Source: Brassica napus
Lineage: Eukaryota; Streptophyta; Magnoliopsida; Brassicales; Brassicaceae
Direction: 5' to 3'
Assembly (NCBI RefSeq): GCF_020379485.1
Contig: NC_063437.1
Location: forward strand, 2,542,001 to 2,606,000
Length of the DNA: 64,000 bases
Below the pieces are notes generated by a model that saw only the letters and a list, made by a program, of their open reading frames with translations, did no database searches and had not been told where the DNA came from. Shown here one piece after another: positions 23,517-36,107 of this stretch; position 1 is the stretch's first letter; every line of letters starts with the position of its first letter. The position numbers and the translations under genes are program-made.

Positions 23517-25850
23517 TCTAGTTTCATAATTCATTCTTCCTCTTGTTCAAAGCTTAGTTAATTTTTCATCCATGTTTTAAGTATAATTCAATTTGTAAAT
23601 TATCATTTAGTCGCTTTCTCTTCAAATATACATTTGACCTTCGTAATTTTTTCATCTCGATCTTTTATAGTTCTCCTAAGATTATATAATTAAAATTTGA
23701 ATCAAAGTTTTTTGATAATTTCAAAAGCAGATTTAGGTTTAATTCTGGTTGTGTTTTGTTCCTAAAATAGTTCTGTTTTTTTTTGTATACAACTGGAGTT
23801 TTTCGAAAGTAGAATGATATTTGGACTTTGGAGGGAATATCGTATTTTTTTATGAGAATGAGAACTGTCAGTAACTTGTTTATATAAAAATTATAAAAAT
23901 ATAGATAAACTTGGTAAGATCACAAACACATCATAATTTATTTATTTCTTAATGATATTGCTATTTTAGAATCCTAAATGGTAAAATAACATATATATTT
24001 TAAACAAAGATTTATCTTAAACATAAATAAATATATTATTATTAAAAATTTAGATTTATATTTTATTCAAATATCTAATCTGGATAAAAGTTTATTTTGA
24101 CATTGAATAAAGTGTAAATTTAAAAAATAGAAAGATGTGCAATTTTCAAAATTTAAACTATTAATAGAGTTTTTTTCAAAATTTCCCAAAATTTGAATAG
24201 CCTTTCTCAAACAACCCAGACAAACTATCCCATCTTACATATTCCCCACAAGTTGGGTGGCACTATTAATTATTTTTCTGTCGTTTATATAATCCTTTTT
24301 CTTTGTTTTTTGAACAAAATCTTTTTATTTGTTCTTCACTTGTTAAAAAAAGAAATTATGGTGGGGTCCATCCCATGTTCCTATTTGCTTTTGGCACCAA
24401 CCATTTCATATAGACTCTTCAAATATTTGTTTTAAGTTAATAAATTGATATAGAACCAATATATCATTAAATTTTTCTTTATTCATAAGCAAAATGAGAG
24501 GAATGGTTCCAAGGATAAATCATTTTCTTCTAAACTGCCTATACATAGGCACATATGGAATCATAGGATCAGATTTAAGTCAAAGATATGGTCATATGAT
24601 TGACACCTAATAAGAAATATTAAATAAATGGATCCAATGTTTCTACATCGCCTTACACAGCACATATATTCATGTGTATAATTTGTATCATTTTTCTAAT
24701 ATCATCAAAGATGCTCATTAAGCATCTTAATGATTAAGTTAGCTCATAGACATCACATGCTTTACATATTTTCCTTCACATATATCACATGCGGAAGTAA
24801 CACATACAGATTCTTTATTTACGAAAACAACAATTTGGCGAACCAGTAACCACTATGGATATGTATTATTGGCGGATGTAATAAACCCATGATGTTGTGT
24901 GTTTTCAAATGAATCAATCCACAGAGTGGTGTACTGTAACTATCATAGACAATAATTTCATAAATGTTTTATTGTATTTCGAAATTCCAAAAACGTGAAC
25001 AATCTTTAAACATGTCATCCCTGCTTGGCTTGGCCAGGAGAAGAAAAAGAGCATGAGCATGTGGCCTACTGTGTTCCTCTAGTGGATTAATTTTTGAAAA
25101 TATTTTATTAATAAAAATATACATATATCTTGAGGTGGGAAAACAAAGAATCTACAATAAATCAGTGCACATGGAGAGTCTATTCTACATAAGGGAGGTA
25201 TTCAATTTCATACCAGACAAGGATAATCTTTGGCTTTTCCATCTGTTCGAACATGGCTCGAGTAACAGCATATATGTGAGCATTTATATAGTAAAAATAA
25301 AAAGAATAATGTATTGGCAAAATCTTCTTTAAATTAACCAGACAGTATTTATTTGAGAAACGTGAAAGTTGGAATAGAATGAGAATTTGAAAATTGTAAA
25401 TGAGATTGTGCCAGTCTTCTCAATCACATGATTTGTGTTTGTGCTTTTTGTGACTACCGAGTGCCTTTTACTTTGGCAGGTAAAGGATACTCATCTAATC
25501 AGTAATATATTTTCAGCACTATGTATAAACTATGAATGGACCTGCAAGAAATAGACTAAACTAAAGGACCTAAAACATTGTTGACAGGTAATTAATTTAG
25601 TACTTCCTTCTGCCATCATCATTAGACCTAATCATCATCACGCGGCAACCTATATGGTTAGGAAAAAAAAACTTTTAAAGCATTTGGTCATAGCGTGTAC
25701 CTGGAATCAATCATTAGAATTCAATAAACTGTTAGGTTTAATTTATAAACTGTATAATATGGCATCAATACACCAATTATTTTTTGTATAAATACCGAAA
25801 CAATTTTTTTTTTTCTTTTGGTCAAAACTCAAAACCGAAACAATATCTAA
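23517..25850. other. AT-rich intergenic DNA
   Basis: No supported gene. Short frames at 24,193-24,435 and 25,135-25,332 lack family features. A run of (T)n with pyrimidine-rich sequence precedes the Helitron end at 25,851. Confidence 0.4.
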
Positions 25851-28021
25851 CTAGGTGATACCCGTACCCTGCGCGGAGTGAGTGATCTAAAATTAATTTT
25901 CATATATTAAATCTATAAATTGTTCATGTATATAAGTTGTAAACTTGTTTTCTTTTGATTTTAAAGATTGTTTAAGTGGTTATCTGTAAATTATAAACAT
26001 TTGAAGGTAACAAAGATATAATAGTGTGCAATAACTTATATTAATTTATTATGAATTTAAGACAAAACATAAAATAAGAAAAATAATTATTACGATCATA
26101 ATAAATTATGATTAAAATATTATAAAAAACATAGGCAAAGAAAAGTAAAAGTACTAACGATCCCAAATTATAAAGAAATAAATTAAAATCTGAAAAAAAC
26201 AAAATACTGTAAGAAGGATCTTCAAAACTCCTGATTTGCAATTCTATACCAAGAAGAAACTGAAAATTAGTTTAGCAAACTAAACATAAACTACTAACCA
26301 AATTCACAAAATAAACTCATGGGATATACCTTTTTTTGAACTCATTGATTTTTGGAACATCTTTGAGTTCAAAAATGATTTTGAAAAACCCATCGATGTT
26401 GGTGACATGCTTCAGACGACCTTAAAAAGAAAAAAGTTCAGCAATATATGAAAGGAATATCAATTCCATAAATTTGTTTATTCTCAATTAGTACAATATA
26501 TTACTTAGCTTGTTTGAAAGTTTTTTGTTTCTGAGATTTTTTTTGGTTGAAAAAGAGGTAGCTATGAGTTTAATATGAGTCGATGTTTTATATGTAGCCA
26601 TATATTTATAGTATTAGACAAATAAAACTACACGGAATAAGTAAATGGAAAGTGTATAATGTGATTGAGAAATTAATCATTTGTTACCATATTAGGCATA
26701 TACGAAGATTTAAGTTTCCTATAAATTTGAATTTCAGTCAATTAGATTCAATCTTGTGACTGTAATATGTATTCAAGCTTTTGAAAATAAATCATATATG
26801 CAGATATTAAATGGAGTGAACATATAAGGAAAAATCATATTTAAAATAATGGAAGTTGTTTCCGAAAATAAATCAGGATTGATCATAAATGGGATTGATC
26901 ACGCATATTAACTACACGCAATCTCGCTTTCAGAAATCGGTAAGTACTATATTTTCGAACATAATATGGGGAAAAATATTCAATATGATATTTGACCAAA
27001 TAGTAAGTGTATCAGTTTTCATATTTGAAATTATACGATATCCCATTTAGAACGTAGGTTTTATGGCGTCACTTTAGATATTTCAAATCCAAGGCAAAAT
27101 GGAACATAACTATAACAAAGCCAAACCATATACCAATTGAAATCGGTTTAGTGTCAAACATTAGAATATCAATACCCAAATAAAGATTATAAATTGATTA
27201 GAATATCAATTCCCATCAATTTTGCCATGTTTTCAAATAATTATTTTATTCATGTTTCGTTATATAAGAAACAAATATTATGATTATATTATGTTATTCA
27301 ATCAATCATGACTCAACTAATAATCAATCAAATATTTCAACTCTACAAAACAATAAAAAAAGAATAGGGTGAATACAATGATATTATGACTATTATTGAA
27401 AAGAAATGTGACGTTGACAAAAATGTTGCCTTTTACAAAAGAGTTAATATTGCATTATAATTAACGTTGACAAAAATGTTCATAAAACGTTCAATTATAA
27501 TAAGTGTTTCTAAAATAAGCATAAAATTATTCATAAAATTATTCCCGTTTCTTTAGTTGCATTATAAAGAAATTTGATATTAGTTTAAAAATGTTCATAA
27601 AATGTTGCATAAAAATGTTCATAAAATGTTGATTCGGTTTCAGAAATGTTCATAAAACGTTGCATTATAATACAATTTGATATTAGTTTAAAAATGTTCA
27701 TAAAATGTTGCATTATAATTAACGTAAACAAAAATGTTCACAAAACGATTTGATAGATGTCGAACTTATTTTGTTGCCTTTTACAAAAGAGTTAATATTC
27801 TGCCTGTCATAAATTCTCGTTTTTTTTTTCAAATCGGATTGTAGTCATAAAGTATAATGTATATGACCAATGACATTTGGTTGTAGTTATTCTAGTTCAC
27901 AAAGGTTTTTTTTTTTAAATTAGTGAGAGTGCTTGAGGTGATGACACATAGGAAATGACACTCATGTAATAAACACATGAGGTCAAGGTTTATTTCTATG
28001 AATGTTCCTCCTTTAATAAGA
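25851..28021 (-). mobile_element. Helitron (minus strand), 2.2 kb
   Basis: CTAG at 25,851-25,854 follows an A and is followed by ACCCGTACCCTGCGCGG (degenerate hairpin), the mirror of ...CACCTAG|T. The likely 5' end on the minus strand is TCTTATTAAAGGAGGAACATTC near 28,021, though the neighbouring base is not the expected one. Inside, 27,410-27,790 holds imperfect tandem repeats of AAAAATGTTCATAAAATGTT and GCATTATAAT. Confidence 0.6.
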
Positions 28022-28339
28022 AAGGGATATGACATTATCTGGTCTTAACATTCAAGTTTTGCAAGGAAGGTTATAACTGGAATAAGCTCTAGACAGTTTT
28101 TACATCTTTTTCTTTTGTCATAAAAACCGTTTTATTACTCAAATTTGGATGGTGTGCCGCACTAGAATAGAACAACTCTAAAATGAAAAAAAAAATCTGT
28201 ACAACGAAATCTAATCAAAAATAATTTTTTTAAATATATATAAAATTTATTCAACCAAAAAAACTGTATTACATCAAGTGCATCTTTTGTTTCTCTATGT
28301 ATAAAGAAATGTAAAATAAAAGATTTTGCTTATTTCTTT

Positions 28340-31300
28340 ATGGGTCTTGTCTTATTTCAAACCATGTTATCAAACCTTCTTAAAAGTGCTTTACCATTCT
28401 CTTTGACTGATAATAACTTCAGCCCCACAGTTTTGTCAACAATCTTTGTCAAGCAAATCATATCTCTAGGTTTTTCTCCATGCTTGCGAGAATTCCTCTC
28501 CCACCATATAGTATGCATTTTTGCTTGTAGAGTATATCTAAGAATGAAAGTCTTTATGGGTGTTAGTCATTGATTCGAGACAATCTCAATCAAATCATTC
28601 CAATTCGCAGTAAACATATCTTGCATAAGCCCTTCTACAAGACTTTTCCAAATCTCCCATGAATATTGATATCCAAAGAAGATATGAGTGCATGATTTTG
28701 GTGTGTCATTGCAGAGAACAAAGATTGTGTTAACAGAGTTGTTCCATTGCTGCATTCTATATGTCGTCTGCAGTCTTCCTTTTAAAGTTATCCACATCAT
28801 GAAAAAATACTTTAGAGTAGACTGGGAAAACCAGACTCCCTTGTTCCATGCACTAGCATGGCGTATATCACGATAACATTGAATCCATTGAACTCATAAT
28901 GATGATTCTGAAGACAGTCTCCCTATACGCTTCAGACAATGCACTTTATTTATTTCCTTTAGAGATCAAAGTCCTAAGCCACCTTTATTCATTGGGAAGC
29001 AAACATCTTTCCAGCTCACTTTTGCTTTAGTTGTCTTAAGCTCAGGACAAGATCATACAAACGCATAGCATAGCTTTTATATCTCTTTTAAACAGCTTCC
29101 AGGTAGTCTGAATGCTGCCATCCAAAAATTAGTTAAGCTTGTTATGACCGAACTTATAAGATGTAGTCCTGTCCCAGAACTCATTTTCTTTCTGACTTTT
29201 TCTACTAGTGCAAATAGTCATTTACAGTCATGCGCTTGGTAAGAAAAGGAAATTCTAAATATTTAACTGGTAGCTTACCAGATGAGAATGGGAAGGTCGT
29301 TAGAATATCCTTTTCAATACCCTCTGATATGCCAGTGTAGATTTTTCCAAGCTAATCTTTAGGTCAGAAACGTGTTCATATTCCTTAAATACCTTGATAA
29401 CTCCTTAGATTGATCTTTTAGTACAATCAGTGAATACCAGCAGGTCATCCGCAAAACACAGATGTGATAGTAAAATGTTTTTGCACCTAGGATGATAGCC
29501 AATTTGCTTCCTTTGTACTGCCTTGTCAAGCATACATGGTAAAACATTTATGCAGATTACAAACAGATAAGGAGACAATGTGCACCCTTGTCTCAAACCT
29601 CTCTTGCTTTGAAAAAATCATGCAAGCTCTCCATTTACTTGCACCGAAAAAGAAGTTGTACAGACACATAGCTCAATCCAATGTATGAATTTCTCAGGGA
29701 TATTCAACGCCCTCAATGTGTTTAGTAAGAAAGACCAGTGCACTGAGTCGAAAGCTTTTGTAATATTAATCTTCATAGTACAGTGTGGTGAAACATCGTC
29801 CTTATGATAATCTTTAACTATCTCCGTTGCCAATAACAAGTTCTCCACAAGAAGTCTTATCCTTCACGAACGAATATTGATTATAAGAGGTACATATGGG
29901 AAGTGTACCTTTCAATATGTTGGCTATGATCTTTGAGATCACTTTGTACAAGACGCTGCAACATGAAATCGGCCTATAATTCCTCATCTCTTGAGAGGTG
30001 TCCTTCTTGGGAATAAATGCCAGTATAGTAGCATTTAATCTATTTGGAAAGAAACTTTTACTGAAGAATGACTGCACTGCAATTGTGAGATTTTTCCCAA
30101 TTATATTCCAAGAGGCTTTGAAGAATTCAGTAGTATACCCATCTGGTCATGGAGATTTATTGCTAGGCATTCTGAAAACCACATCCCTTTTTTCCTCTTC
30201 TCTTACCATTTTTGTAAGCCTTGTTCTTTCTTCTTCGTTGCACCGAAATGGGAGAATGTCCTGAAGCTCCTCTTCTTTTTTTCCTTGCATACTAGTCAGC
30301 TCAAAAGTAAGGAAGTCGTTAAAAAATCTCTCAGTTTCCTTCTTTATTTCTTCTTGCATAGTCACTATGTTTCTATCAGAACACTTTATTTCTCGGATTG
30401 CATTTCTGGTTTCTCTGACCTTTGCTGCATTATGAAAAGCCTTATTATTCATCTTCAACTTGCAAGCAGTGTAACTTCGATCTTTGCTTCCAAACCTTCT
30501 CCTTTATAGCCAAAATCCTTTGCCATCTCTCAGCTGCCTCTTGCTCTGCGTGAATGTTTTCCTGTGAAGGCACCTCAATTAATCTCTCTTGTTTCTCACA
30601 GAGATCGATACACTCTTCTTTCACCTTTTTGTGAGAGATCCTAACTTGTCTTTACTCAGAGATTGAATAAGAGGCTTCAGCCCTTTAAGATACTTTGAGA
30701 ATCTGTATAGAGCCAAAGTGGATTGAAATAATGGTTGTGTATCCTTCCAGTAGTTAGACATAACCTCCATAAATTTCGTTGTTTATTCGACCATGCTTTT
30801 GAATTTAAACGGTTTGCATTTACCACCAGCTTCAACTGTGAGATGAAAATTACCCCTTAGATGATCTGATACTCCCCATGCTTCAAAAAGTAACACCATA
30901 TGCATGCGTACGTTGGTGAAGTCATGTTTCATTAACCAGGATACGATCCAACTTTTTATAAATAGTCTCATATTTTCTCTTATTACACCAGGTGAATTTC
31001 GGACCCAGATAACCCATATCCATAATGGCAATGTTGAATAAAAATTTTAAAATCTCGCATTCCTCAAGTGATTAAACCAGAATCCTGATGATTTGAATGT
31101 TCTTCCCCATCCAGCACCTCATTAAAATCTCCCATAATAACCCATTCCTTGTTTCTGAACATTTGAAAATCTTGATGAGACTTGATATCCCTCCATAACT
31201 CTCTTCTTTTCTCTATCGTATTTTCCGCATATACAAATGAACAAAAGAATTCCTCCTCTTCCCCTTCCAAAAGAACCGACACTGTAACTATCTGATCTGA

Positions 31301-31480
31301 TTTGAAAACCGGAGTCATCCTGACTTGAGAACTCCAAATCACCCAGATTCTGCCTTTCCTGCTGAACTCGTAATTATTTATAAACAACCAACCTTGAAAA
31401 ACTGAGGATACAATTTGAACTGACTTGCTCCCCTTGACCCTTGTTTCCAGTAAACTCCCAAATAGTAATCCTTTATTCTA
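28340..31480 (-). pseudogene. LINE ORF2: endonuclease, reverse transcriptase, zf-RVT (broken)
   Basis: Minus-strand pieces in order. The endonuclease domain (about 31,470-31,064) has LLETRVKGSKSVQIVSSVF and EWVIMGDFNEVLDGEEHS, the catalytic G-D-F-N motif. The reverse transcriptase fingers/palm (30,077-29,405) has ATILAFIPKK, NYRPISCCSVLYKVISKIIA, KAFDSVHWSFL and QGCTLSPYLFVICINVL, then LCFADDLLVF with the catalytic F-A-D-D. The zf-RVT region (about 28,800-28,567) has FVLCNDTPKSCTHIFFGY. The frames are interrupted many times, so the element cannot make an active protein. No C-terminal RNase H is seen here. Confidence 0.88.
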
Positions 31481-31907
31481 TATCCAATAACGGACAACTT
31501 TATGTTTATTTACTTTATTAAAGTCTCTCACATTTGGAAGCATGTCATTGAGATGGTTTCCGATCTTGCCTTTTTTGAGGATCAGGAATGTTTGTATCCT
31601 TACTTGTATCAGGAACTATCTTGTGATGATACTTTGAGTTCCTCGGTAAAGAAGGCCTCAAGTTCCCTCATCTTGCAGCAATCACAATATCTTCCCTTTG
31701 TTCTTCTACACTTCTCCCAATACTTTTACTTTGTATATCTTTCTCAAGTTTCTTTATGGTATTACCGGAAACATTAGTTTCTCCTTTTTTCCTTCTAATA
31801 ACTTCTTCTCATCTTTTACATTTGTCTTATTTATCAAATCACCATTATCAACTACAACAACTAGAGCTGAGAACCATGATGGAGTCGCAATTCTCACTTG
31901 ACCATAT

Positions 31908-32395
31908 TCAAGTGGTTTTGTCTTCGGGCTTAATTCTACTTACTTTCCCAGGAGAAATATGAGACCAGCCTTTCACTATTTCACAATCCTCTACTTCTAT
32001 TACTTCCTCAGCAACCTTGTTAATAAGTGTTTGCTTTACTTCATTCTCCTTTCTTTCTATTGTATTTTCCTTTTTGCTACCTTCCTCCTCAGTCTCCTTT
32101 GCTTTGATCCCTTCTTGTGTTATGTCAGCTACAAATTTCTTTGTCCCATCTTTGTTATTCAAAACACAAACATTCTTCTTATGACCCCATTTTTCATATG
32201 TGTGGCATCGCGCTGGTAGCCAAGGATAGATGAATTGTACTAGTGTTAACTTTCCATTCTTCGTAAAATTTCTTTTTGTAGGAAAATCCTTTGACAAATC
32301 TGCATTCACGAAGATTTATGCTAGCTTTAAGTTTGAGCAGGATGCTTTTTCCGGGTGTAGTCTCACCGAATGTCCTACAACACTTATGATGAAGC
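31908..32395 (-). pseudogene. LINE ORF1, C-terminal part with CCHC-type knuckle
   Basis: The minus strand reads VQFIYPWLPARCHTYEKWGH followed by KKNVCVLN: the conserved Y-P-W-L-P-x-R-C...C...W-G-H...C zinc-knuckle signature of plant LINE ORF1, with a Y replacing one expected cysteine-region residue (C-H-T-Y). A charged Lys/Glu-rich tail follows. It continues the fragment above 34,140 once the LTR is removed. Confidence 0.78.
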
Positions 32396-32400
32396 TTAAG

Positions 32401-34134
32401 TGAAACACCCTGAACCTTAAATATTTGAAAAACACGTTGAAAATTCTAAGTAAAGATCTGACCAATTTTCAAAGGAAGAATACGAAAAATTACTATAACT
32501 ATGTCAACAAAATCCGAAACCAATTACTTAAAATCCATACTGTTACAATAAGATGGTTTGATCAAGACTCCAAAAACATTACCCCAAGTGAAAACACTAT
32601 TTCCCGATGGTCTTTATAGCCTTGCATTCCGGTTCGCATAATCAACCGTACCTGCATCCGCAAAAAGAGGCATGAGTATACAAATTACTTACTGAGGACG
32701 CTCAAAACCGCCCCCATGCAACTCACTAATCAAACAATAAAATTCAATGTTCCATTCTAACGACCTAGCATTTCCATTCTATCAACCTAGCAATTTGTTT
32801 CCATTATTTCTTACCTAGTCTTTTTTCCTATTACTTATCTATTTTCATGCATCCAAAACAAACAACCTAACATCCGGTTCTATCATTCCTTTACTTTAAC
32901 TTTTCCTAACATTTCGACCCAAAGGTCCATCAACCTACGGCCGTAGCCAAACCCGCGGCCCTAGCCAAACCTGCGGCTGTAGCCAAACCTGTGGCCGTGG
33001 CCAAACCTGCGGCCGTAGCCTAACCTGTGACCCGTCGGTCCATTACGGCATGTAGCCAAACCTGCGACCGAAGCCAACCTGTGACCCAAAGGTCCATAAC
33101 GGCCGAAACCAATATACCCGGTCTGAAGCCAAAAACATACTTTCCTTAATTAAATTATGTTCATCTAATCCTGTACTTTCCATAAATTACTTTGATTCTG
33201 AATCGGTTTCTATATAACATTTCCAACCTAACATTCTAATTATGGTCGAATCAAATCTACATATTTCACATAAACATCTCAATTAAACATGACATCATTT
33301 CATGCAATCTAGTATGCAAATATCCTATGAACACATGAACGTGCTTTGATCCTTGAGAACCACCTCGAAGAACAAAGAACAAACCTTCCCTAAACGATTC
33401 CTCTAACGCATGATTACCATCCCAACAAACCAACTATAATAAAAATTCTAATTATTAAGTTGCCACGAATCACACCCTCACCTTGGCTGAATCTCTAGGA
33501 TTCAAAGACTCTGAACTTCCTTGCGTTTTCTGGTGAAGAATTTCTCTGCTCCTCCTTGTTTGATCCTTCTTCTTGAAATCTTCTTTCTAGAACTTCTTTC
33601 TTCCTAACTACTCTCTAAGTTTGTTTTATCTGGTGTGTCAGAAATGAAAGCTTGGGGTCTCCTTTTATATTAATTTTTGGACTTGTTTACCAAGTCGGAT
33701 ATGTGCTCTTTCCTTATTTAGTTTGGTCAAATTTTGCCATCAATACTCGAAGAATCTCTATGCTTCTTTCCTTATATGAATCTCGTTATCCCGATCTTTC
33801 TTCCGTAAAATTCCCCCTATGATGACCATCAAACTTTCCTTAGTTGGAACCCGCATTGTCCAGTAGCCGAACATTCCTTAATTAGCCATGTGGTCTCGAA
33901 CTTTCCTTACGTACGCTCCGATCACTTCGTGATCGTTTTCCAGTCACTCAGCCCATTTCAATTTCGTTCCATAAGCTCACCAATGATCCGAAACTTGTCA
34001 ATGTACAACTTATTGTTTCAACCTTCATGGATATAAGTGTTTCTACACTTAGAAAAATAGACTTCTTGCAGAATTAAACCTCTCACGAGTTATTTCTTTC
34101 AAATTTAAAAATTCTCCGGGAGCGGGTCGTTACA
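32401..34134 (-). mobile_element. Solo LTR, 1,734 bp, 5-bp TSD
   Basis: On the minus strand it starts TGTAACGACCCGCTCCCGG and ends ...GGGTGTTTCA, i.e. TG...CA. A perfect 5-bp duplication TTAAG flanks it (32,396-32,400; 34,135-34,139). No internal gag/pol or second LTR is present, so it is a solo LTR left by recombination. A TATA-like AATATAAAAGG lies near 33,661-33,675. TGTAACGACCC is a start I associate with Brassicaceae Ty3/Gypsy LTRs; the superfamily is an inference. Confidence 0.85.
32930..33110. repeat. GC-rich minisatellite in the solo LTR
   Basis: About eight degenerate units of an 18-20 bp motif, CCAAACCTGCGGCCGTAG, followed by related AACCTGTGACCC(AAA)GGTCCAT units. Its high GC contrasts with the AT-rich surroundings. 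Confidence 0.75.
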
Positions 34135-34139
34135 TTAAG

Positions 34140-34800
34140 CCCTCCCAAGAGAACATGTTCATCGGGACATTCTTCAGGTGAACCCATAGTGGGATTGATT
34201 TAACTTATGACTTCTCCTTAAGTTCATCTGGAGTCCAATTTGTTACCACCAACAGAATATTTCCAATACTCCACATCCCCCTTCTAAATATGCGAGCTCT
34301 CATAGATGGATTTGCAACTCAGAACTTCATTGTTTTTGAATTTACCTCATAGACTTTAACTACCTGTCATTTTCCTCCATCTCTACAAATTTTATTCACC
34401 ACAGCATGAATACGAGCAATGTGAGGTGTTGTATCTAAGAACTTCCCAATATGAAAATCTCCCCATAATGGATTTGTGTTGATTATTACTTCATTTGGAA
34501 TCTCCACGTTCAGCTTGCCTTCTGAATCCGTAATATTGAGATTATATTTCTTAAATACCTTCTTTTCCTGAGCAACATCAACCCACGAAGCTGCCTTTGG
34601 TTTAGTTATTTCTTGCCTCTTCCGATCCTTCTCCGATCCAGATCCAACCTTATCTTCCGATACTCCCTCTTGATCCTTTCCTCTTTCCAAACTCAACTTA
34701 GATAATTCCGATTGGATCACCGATCAAGCGCAATCTTTTTATTCTCTTCTAAACCCAAATCAGATGGTTTCGATTGAATAACAGAATCCATCACATCCTT
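34140..34800 (-). pseudogene. LINE ORF1, N-terminal part (DUF4283-like)
   Basis: A minus-strand frame (34,367-34,720) with ASWVDVAQEKKVFKKYNL, NVEIPNEVIINTNPLWGDF and IARIHAVVNKICRDGGK resembles the DUF4283 domain of plant LINE ORF1 proteins, which bind nucleic acid in the retrotransposition particle. The reading continues towards 34,140, where the solo LTR cuts it; the rest resumes below 32,396. Confidence 0.75.
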
Positions 34801-35018
34801 CCGATCTTTGTTTACTTCCGAAACCGATCCAGATAAGCTCGGCGATACGCCGATCCATCAGAATCATGATCTTCTTTCGTCTTGAAAATCGCCTTCTTAG
34901 TAAAACGGTGCATTTCACCAACTTTTTTCTAAAACATAATATATTATGAAATAAAAGGAGTATGTCACAGTGAATAATCAACAACAACAACAATAATAAA
35001 ATTAGACACATAAGGTAT

Positions 35019-35218
<200 letters not shown>

Positions 35219-36107
35219 CCCTAGCTTCTAATCATTTGAACCATTCCTCTGATCCTCATTAAGCATTTTGTTAGGCAACCAAATTTTATGATCATTACAC
35301 GAGTGGACTCCACTTAAAACTAGTAGGCTATTGGTCATTGGTATATATATATAATGTGTGTGTAAGGTTCTTATTTTAAAATTCGGTAAAAAACTTAAAA
35401 CGCATCCACAACATAACAACTGATGAAGCGACAAAACTTGTTGGCAAAACAAGATTTTAGTGAAATGTTTTTGGCGCTCCATACAACGTACAATGATGGA
35501 AAGATTTAGGGGAAAACTACTATATAAGTTCTAATTAAAACATTTAAATATGCGCTTTAAAACCGTAGAATTATTTCTTTGGTAAATTTATTTTAAAAAT
35601 AAGTTACTATATGATGCTTTTATTGATGAAGAAGCATAATAATTATTTTTATTTTTTTTGGTGAATATTATTTTTCTATTAACTTAATTATATATAGTCT
35701 TTTTGTTAATTAAACTTACACATATTATATTGTTATACTTGTTAACAATAAATATCTTGGCATATTAATAGTTTTGAAATGTTATAATATATTTACAGCA
35801 ATTTATGGTTACAAATTTGTTTGAAGATTCTTTTATATTTTGTTTCCTTGTGAGAATTTAATTTGATTCTTTCTCGATTATTTTGTAGAAACTAATTATT
35901 TGGTTGGTTTGCTATACAAAATATATTGAATGAAGATACACATTGTCGATAATACTATAATAAACAAATTGTGATGATATACTTTTAGGGTTTAAGATAT
36001 TAATAGTATTGATTTTGAGGGTTAATGTTCAACACATTTCTCATGGGATTACACATTTGGCTAGTCTGTAATGTAGGTTAAGCTTTCCACATGTACTTTA
36101 TATAATA
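35219..36107. other. AT-rich intergenic DNA
   Basis: A short minus-strand frame at 35,228-35,482 has no recognisable features. Nothing else is supported. Confidence 0.4.

Larger units (their letters stand above)
28222..34925 (-). mobile_element. Decayed LINE (L1-type) with nested solo LTR
   Basis: On the minus strand, from about 34,920 down: an ORF1 part (DUF4283-like and CCHC zinc knuckle), an endonuclease, a reverse transcriptase and a zf-RVT domain, ending with an AATAAA-like tail and an A-rich end (T-rich at 28,222-28,240). This is the standard order of plant L1 elements. Stops and frameshifts break both reading frames. The element is interrupted at 32,401-34,134 by a solo LTR. I could not define its own target duplication. 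Confidence 0.88.
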
